Of a stretch of DNA of 64,000 nucleotides, positions 59,539 to 64,000 are shown one piece after another. The position numbers were made by a program, and so were the translations under genes. The DNA comes from Paraburkholderia fungorum (lineage in GTDB: Bacteria; Pseudomonadota; Gammaproteobacteria; Burkholderiales; Burkholderiaceae), in the NCBI RefSeq assembly GCF_900099835.1, contig NZ_FNKP01000003.1, forward strand, positions 1,054,001-1,118,000. Direction: 5' to 3'. Each line of letters begins with the position of its first letter. The first letter of the stretch is position 1. Under the pieces are notes generated by a model that worked only from the letters and a program-made list of their open reading frames with translations, had not been told where the DNA came from and searched no databases.

Positions 59539-59980
59539 TGATTTCTGTTCCGCATGGGTGCAAGTGGGTCGGCGACCGGCAAGGAATTTTAATCGTCTTG
59601 CGTGCCTCCGGTGGTCCGGCTCTGGTGTCCAATCGTCCGGAACGTCCCAAGCTTACCCCTCGTTCCCTGTACGTACCGCCGCATGAGCGGAGGAGAGATT
59701 GCCGACTACCTGGGTGGCGGTTTCCGCAACCGCGTGCAGTGGCATCTCGATGCGTGAGCGCTTTTCGCTCAAGAACTGTGGGTGCCTGGACGACGCGAGA
59801 AGCTTTCCCATAGAGACATCCACGAAGAACCCGGATCCGGACGATTGGACACACGAAACGGCTTTCTCACGTCGCGTGCCGGGGTAACCTTGGGGAGTGT
59901 GAAATGCAACAAACCTGCACGTGCAAGCGCGAATTGACGTGCATAGCCTTCGCCCACGCACTACTCATCGAGGCCAGATC
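59539..59980. other. Divergent region between AraC regulator and AlkB
   Basis: It should hold both promoters. TTGACG occurs at about 59935 without a clear -10 partner. No gene was supported. Confidence 0.4.
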
Positions 59981-60622
59981 ATGGGATTACCCATACAGCA
60001 AGATCTATTTGGCGCCGCGCAATCGCTGACGACCGCAAATTTCGATTTCACCTCGGCCAGGCGGCAAGCGTTAGACGCTCACACCTGGATCGAAGTCGTA
60101 CCAGGCTGGATGTCGGGCTCGCACGCGCTTCTCGATCGACTCGTCACGTCGGTCGCATGGGAGCAACGCGATCGCCGTATGTTCGAACAGGTGTTCCGTG
60201 AGCCTCGGTTGACGGGAGAATACCGGGATGTTCGGGACGCGCCGGAAAGCGTGCTACTCGACGCATGTCAGGCATTGTCCGAGCACTACGCAATCCGCTA
60301 CGACGGCCTGTGGATGAACTTCTACCGCGACGGACAGGACAGCACCAGTTGGCATCGAGACACGATTTCACGGCATCGTTCCGAGACGATTGTTCCTGTG
60401 CTGACGCTCGGAGCAACGCGCCGCTTTCTGATCAAACCGAGGGCAGGGGGCAAGTCGTTTGTGTTCAGGCCGGCATCAGGCGACTTGATCGTCATGGGAG
60501 GCCGGGCCCAGACCGACTGGGTGCATAGCGTGCCCAAGGAACCTGACGTTGCTGAACGCCGGATCAGTATCAACTTTCAAAGCTCGGCTCAGGTGTCCGG
60601 AAAGCCGTTGGGCGTGAGATAG
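59981..60622 (+). CDS. alkB: Alpha-ketoglutarate-dependent DNA repair dioxygenase AlkB
   Basis: The 213-residue Fe(II)/2-oxoglutarate dioxygenase removes alkyl groups from 1-methyladenine and 3-methylcytosine. The metal triad is His125 and Asp127 in TSWHRD and His182 in WVHSVPK. The 2-oxoglutarate-binding Arg is in ERRISINF (Arg193), and the nucleotide-recognition lid contains WMNFYRDG. The ATG at 59981 was chosen; the longer frame to 59921 has no ribosome-binding site. It heads the repair gene block on the plus strand. Confidence 0.93.
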   Translation: MGLPIQQDLFGAAQSLTTANFDFTSARRQALDAHTWIEVVPGWMSGSHALLDRLVTSVAWEQRDRRMFEQVFREPRLTGEYRDVRDAPESVLLDACQALSEHYAIRYDGLWMNFYRDGQDSTSWHRDTISRHRSETIVPVLTLGATRRFLIKPRAGGKSFVFRPASGDLIVMGGRAQTDWVHSVPKEPDVAERRISINFQSSAQVSGKPLGVR

Positions 60623-60879
60623 GCGTGCGAGTGAACTGACGCGGTTGCGTAGGGCGATGAGCAGTCCAGGTCCAGCTGTTCGATGAACGCTGCCTTTATG
60701 CGGATTTCGACACGATCTACGGCGCTGGTTGTAGCAATGTGCCTGACAATCCAGGAAATGCGTCCTCGTGTCTCGATTCACGGCCCCGCCATAGCACTTC
60801 AGCATGCGCTCTCTATACTCGAATCGTATCCTGCGTTTCGTTGCGAAATCGGCCATTATTTGTTACAGAGGAAGCAATC

Positions 60880-61419
60880 ATGAACACGGTCACGAACAGG
60901 TTCACAAAGAGCTACTACTACAAGGACGTGCCATCCCCGATTGGCGGTCTGCGGTTGGTCGCTAGTGACGACGGCCTCTCCGCTATCCTCTGGGAGAACG
61001 AAAAAGCCGACGCGAAGCGTGTTCCCCTGAACATCGTCGGCGAAGACAATAGTCATCCGATCCTCATTCAGACCGAACGTCAGTTAGGCGAATATTTTTC
61101 TGGTCAGCGCAAGAGATTCGACGTCAAGATGGATTTCGCCGGCACGGACTTTCAGAACAAGGTTTGGGAGGCGCTGCTGAGTATCCCTTTCGGCGAAACC
61201 CGCACTTATGGAGACATCGCCCGGCAGATCGGAAACCCGAGGAGCATACGCGCCGTTGGGGGCGCCAGTAACAAGAACCCAATCGCGATCATCGCGCCCT
61301 GTCACCGTGTGGTTGGCGCGTCCGGTGACTTGACCGGCTTTGCCGGCGGCCTGAAGGCGAAAGCGCAATTGCTGGCGCTGGAAGGTCTCAACGGGTTCCG
61401 GCACAAGGCTGCCGCCTGA
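60880..61419 (+). CDS. ogt: Methylated-DNA-protein-cysteine methyltransferase
   Basis: The 179-residue protein repairs O6-alkylguanine by transferring the alkyl group to its own Cys. The active site IAPCHRVVGASGDLTGF gives Cys141. The helix-turn-helix TYGDIARQIGNPRSIRAVGG carries the arginine finger. A GAGGAA box precedes the ATG at 60880. The stop overlaps the next start by one base (TGATG), a tight coupling with the glycosylase gene. It is the active counterpart of the degenerate copy at 57300-57722. Confidence 0.93.
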   Translation: MNTVTNRFTKSYYYKDVPSPIGGLRLVASDDGLSAILWENEKADAKRVPLNIVGEDNSHPILIQTERQLGEYFSGQRKRFDVKMDFAGTDFQNKVWEALLSIPFGETRTYGDIARQIGNPRSIRAVGGASNKNPIAIIAPCHRVVGASGDLTGFAGGLKAKAQLLALEGLNGFRHKAAA

Positions 61420-62831
61420 TGCCGTCTGCAACGTCTGGCTGGAATAAAGCGCTGGCCCGCAAGGGGCAACTGGACGGGAAATTCCTGATTGGCGACATGA
61501 AGGCGGGCATTTACGGCCTGCCGTCATGCACGGTCAGATTGCCGAAGGATGAAGACGTCCAGCTTTTCACGACCGAGACATCCGCAAAGAACGCCGGTCT
61601 GCGTCCTTGCAAGATCTGTCGCCCGGACCGCTTTCATGATGGAGGGAAGGCGAGCCTGACGCTTTTTCACGACCTCCAGCGCGGCTTCTCGACGAGCCCC
61701 ACCGAATTTGCTTCGTTGCACGATTTGGCGCAGCGCGCCAATCTTCCTGCCGATCAACTGGAAGATCTGTTTCGCGACCACGCGCACATGACGGCTGCTC
61801 AGTGGTTGCGCCGAGTTCAGGCTCGCCGCGCCGCCGAAGGGATCGTCGCCGCGCGACCACCGGAGTTCGCAGGTGCGGACGCCGGTTTTCCTTCCACGAA
61901 GATTTTCGAGGAAGCGTTTATCGCCGAGTACGCGATGTTGCCGTCCGAATATAGCGTGATGGACGTTAAGAAGGGTTTTGCCCTGCACCTTCCGGAATCC
62001 TATCGTCCGGATGAGGCAGTCGGCTATCACGGGCGCGACGCAAACAGCCCGAGTGAACGCGCCGAGGGGCGGCGAATCTGGAAGGCGTTGCACACCGCAG
62101 ATGGTCCCGCCATCATCGAGATTGCCATTGGCTCCGATCGCGCGACGGTGAAAGTCACGACGGAGAAGAACCTTGGCCGCGAGAGCATGGCCTTTCTGCA
62201 ACGATCGGCGCTACGAATGCTGGGATTGTCGAACGATATCTCGGCATTCGAAGAGCGCCATCCCGAGATCGTTAAAACGCGCAGAGGATTGCGCGTCCCA
62301 CTTCTGCCGAGCGCCTTCGATGCGCTTTGCTGGGCCATCACGGGTCAGCAGATCAATCTCGCGTTCGCCGCCACTTTGCGGCGCGACATGATCAACCTGG
62401 CCGGGGAGAAGATCCACGGCATGCGGGTGCATCCCACGGCCGGGCAACTCGCCAATCTTGGAATTGAACCGCTCCGAAAGATCCGCTATTCCGGCTCCAA
62501 AGCCAACTACATGATCTCGTTCGCCGAACAGATTGCCGGCGGCCACCTGGATATCGAGGGGTTGATCGACGGCTCGGCGGTTGCGGCGCAGGAGGCTTTG
62601 GTCTCGCAAAAAGGCGTCGGAATCTGGACGGCGCGCTACGTGATGATGCGAACCGGATTCGCCGACGCAGCACCCGTCGGGGACAGCGGCCTGGCAACCG
62701 CGCTGCAGCGTCTTTACCCGTCCGAAGCGCGTCCCGACGCGGAGGAAGCGGGTCGGTTGATGTTCAGGTTCAGCCCGCACCGGAGTCTCGCCAGCGTGCA
62801 CCTGTGGGCGTCGCTGGCCGACGAGAAGTAG
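61419..62831 (+). CDS. Ada-like N-terminal domain/AlkA DNA glycosylase, methyl-acceptor cysteine missing
   Basis: The 470-residue protein has an Ada-type zinc domain (about residues 20-75), an AraC-like helix-turn-helix (LHDLAQRANLPADQLEDLFR) and an AlkA-type 3-methyladenine glycosylase with the helix-hairpin-helix VSQKGVGIWTARYVMMR and catalytic Asp422 in PVGDSGLATAL. Of the four zinc Cys of Ada (38, 42, 69, 72 in E. coli), three are present: Cys37, Cys64, Cys67 (YGLPSC, RPCKICRPD). The first, which is also the methyl acceptor, is Gly33. The zinc site and the phosphotriester repair should fail. It is coupled to ogt. Confidence 0.88.
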   Translation: MPSATSGWNKALARKGQLDGKFLIGDMKAGIYGLPSCTVRLPKDEDVQLFTTETSAKNAGLRPCKICRPDRFHDGGKASLTLFHDLQRGFSTSPTEFASLHDLAQRANLPADQLEDLFRDHAHMTAAQWLRRVQARRAAEGIVAARPPEFAGADAGFPSTKIFEEAFIAEYAMLPSEYSVMDVKKGFALHLPESYRPDEAVGYHGRDANSPSERAEGRRIWKALHTADGPAIIEIAIGSDRATVKVTTEKNLGRESMAFLQRSALRMLGLSNDISAFEERHPEIVKTRRGLRVPLLPSAFDALCWAITGQQINLAFAATLRRDMINLAGEKIHGMRVHPTAGQLANLGIEPLRKIRYSGSKANYMISFAEQIAGGHLDIEGLIDGSAVAAQEALVSQKGVGIWTARYVMMRTGFADAAPVGDSGLATALQRLYPSEARPDAEEAGRLMFRFSPHRSLASVHLWASLADEK

Positions 62832-62976
62832 CCATCCGGTGGCGCCGGGTTTTCGCTGCCGTGCAGAAAGTCCGCGAGCGGTGCTCAGGCATCTTGAAAG
62901 CGGCGCCATCAATTTCCCTCCCGTTGTGAGAGGTCGACAATGAATCGGTCACCTACCTCAACTGGAGCAAACAATC

Positions 62977-63363
62977 ATGGCACACACCACCGTCGACGTC
63001 GGCATTTCCCGCCACATTTTCAAGTACAGCGACGCGCTGATCATCGAACCGAATCAGCGTTGGTACATCACTTCCGGCACGCCCGGCATGGACAAGAACG
63101 GCAACTTGCCTGATGGCATCGAAGCGCAGGCTCGCCTTGCCTGGGGCAACATCCTCGAGGGTCTGGAAAAGGCCGGCATGGGTCCGCAAAACATCGTCAA
63201 GGTCGTCTCGACTCTGATCAACAAGGACGACATCCAGACCTATGGTCGTGTGCGCGCGGAGATCCTCGGCGACGTGCGACCGGCTTTCATGTTGTCCGTC
63301 GTGAACCAGATGGTCAATCCGCGCATGCTGGTTGAAGTCGAAGTGTTCGCTGCGGGGAAGTGA
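62977..63363 (+). CDS. RidA family protein
   Basis: The 128-residue trimeric-type RidA/YjgF/UK114 protein has a conserved Arg in DVRPAFMLSVVNQMVNPRML with the following VEVEVFA. It also has WYITSGTPGMDKNGNLPDGI and ARLAWGNILEGLEKAGM. RidA deaminates reactive enamine or imine intermediates. Some subfamilies lack the Arg and act differently; here it is present. A GGAGC box precedes the ATG. It is followed 41 bases later by the carboxymuconolactone decarboxylase-like gene. Confidence 0.85.
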   Translation: MAHTTVDVGISRHIFKYSDALIIEPNQRWYITSGTPGMDKNGNLPDGIEAQARLAWGNILEGLEKAGMGPQNIVKVVSTLINKDDIQTYGRVRAEILGDVRPAFMLSVVNQMVNPRMLVEVEVFAAGK

Positions 63364-63404
63364 ACATTTTCCATCCAGACGCCTGATTCACGAGGGATTC
63401 ACCC

Positions 63405-63926
63405 ATGGTCGAGCCGCGTTTCCCACTGCTGCCGTATGACGTCCTGACGTCTGAGCAGCGCACCATTCACGATCGATTGTCGAGGGGGCCGCGTGGTGGC
63501 GTCAGCGGTCCTTTCCGGGCCTGGCTGTATTCGCCGAAACTCGCCAATGGTCTGGTGGAGGTGGGTAACTATCTGCGGTTCGATAGCCGCCTGACGAAGC
63601 GCATGATCGAGCACACGATCTTGCTGGTCGCCTCCGAATGGAACGCGAGCATTGTCTTCGCGCATCACGCGTCACTGGCGATTGCGGTTGGCCTGTCGGA
63701 AGAAATCGTCGAGTCCATTCGCACGGGCCAGCGACCGCCTTATGCGCAAGAAGAGGATTTCGTGGTGGACGAGTTCGTGCGGTGCCTGCTGAAAGGCGGT
63801 GAGATCGACAGCGCGACGTGGGAGCGGTGTGCGGCAGTTCTCACACCCGAGACCATGGTCGATCTGATCGGGCTCACTGGCTACTACGTCATGGTCGCGA
63901 TGACGACGAAAGCTGCGAGGTTGTAG
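63405..63926 (+). CDS. Carboxymuconolactone decarboxylase family protein
   Basis: The 173-residue protein has the CMD fold: GPFRAWLYSPKLANGLVEVG, EHTILLVASEWNASIVFAHH, and GLSEEIVESIRTGQ. The Cys-Xaa-Xaa-Cys pair of AhpD-type peroxidase members is absent; Glu, His and His of the AhpD-like helix remain (EWNASIVFAHH). It could be a lactone decarboxylase or an unrelated hydrolase. Together with RidA it makes a short operon. Its right-hand neighbours are beyond the window. Confidence 0.82.
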   Translation: MVEPRFPLLPYDVLTSEQRTIHDRLSRGPRGGVSGPFRAWLYSPKLANGLVEVGNYLRFDSRLTKRMIEHTILLVASEWNASIVFAHHASLAIAVGLSEEIVESIRTGQRPPYAQEEDFVVDEFVRCLLKGGEIDSATWERCAAVLTPETMVDLIGLTGYYVMVAMTTKAARL

Positions 63927-64000
63927 CACAGGCGGATCGGCGTCATCGAAGGCTGCGTGGTCGGCGCAAGGGATGTGACGCGCGGATTGACACCCGCGGG

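Noticed and set aside
1..64000. CRISPR arrays, tRNA and rRNA genes
   Set aside because: No regularly spaced direct repeats, no cloverleaf with a GGTTCGAATCC-type arm and no rRNA-like stretch were noticed on reading through; a dedicated scan was not possible.

Overview
The window looks like accessory DNA from a betaproteobacterium of the Burkholderiaceae, most likely Paraburkholderia, Caballeronia or a close relative. The basis is moderately high GC, a phasin with a PhaR-like operator, DUF6723/DUF6404/DUF6559-type small proteins, Tat-exported oxidoreductases and an FdhA/FdhF/catalase stress set. No rRNA, tRNA or CRISPR array was recognised. Gene density is low and decayed genes are common, as on a secondary replicon or genomic island; a RepB-C-terminal-type partition-like gene at the left edge fits that.

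Layout. 0-9 kb: partition-like pair, decayed small genes, a HAD dehalogenase, a receiver protein, a frameshifted low-affinity iron permease and a CHAD protein. 9-24 kb: manganese catalase, phasin with its promoter and operator, a lipase-like hydrolase, three small secreted Gly/Ser/Lys-rich proteins, a Tat-exported GFOR-like oxidoreductase, and a minus-strand pair in which an alpha/beta hydrolase is fused in frame to a protoglobin and followed by a NIPSNAP protein. 24-37 kb: periplasmic oxidation and respiration, with a Tat-signal ThDP enzyme, DUF2231 plus a PQQ sugar dehydrogenase-like lipoprotein, a quinone reductase, an epoxide-hydrolase-like protein, and a five-gene operon (CoxII-cyt c, CoxI, CoxIII, a membrane protein, a tri-haem cytochrome c). 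37-47 kb: stress and formaldehyde/formate block (catalase, FdhF/YdeP, SDR, flavoprotein, phosphatidylserine decarboxylase-like, FdhA). 47-53 kb: hybrid histidine kinase, MEDS sensor protein and a double-domain KaiC ATPase. 53-57 kb: lipoproteins, DUF4238 and an IS66 remnant. 57-64 kb: alkylation repair (a degenerate Ogt, AraC regulator, AlkB, Ogt, Ada/AlkA-like glycosylase), then RidA and a carboxymuconolactone decarboxylase-like protein.

The most striking structural theme is a set of fragments of the FdhA, FdhF and catalase genes scattered at 13.4, 20.7, 37.0-37.25 and 46.5 kb beside intact copies at 37.5-46.4 kb. The fdhA-catalase junction is present twice with reciprocal decay. The candidate for an undescribed system is the hydrolase-protoglobin-NIPSNAP operon at 15.8-17.7 kb. 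Starts were moved to internal codons wherever a Shine-Dalgarno and family alignment favoured it. All family names rest on motif recognition from memory, not on searches.
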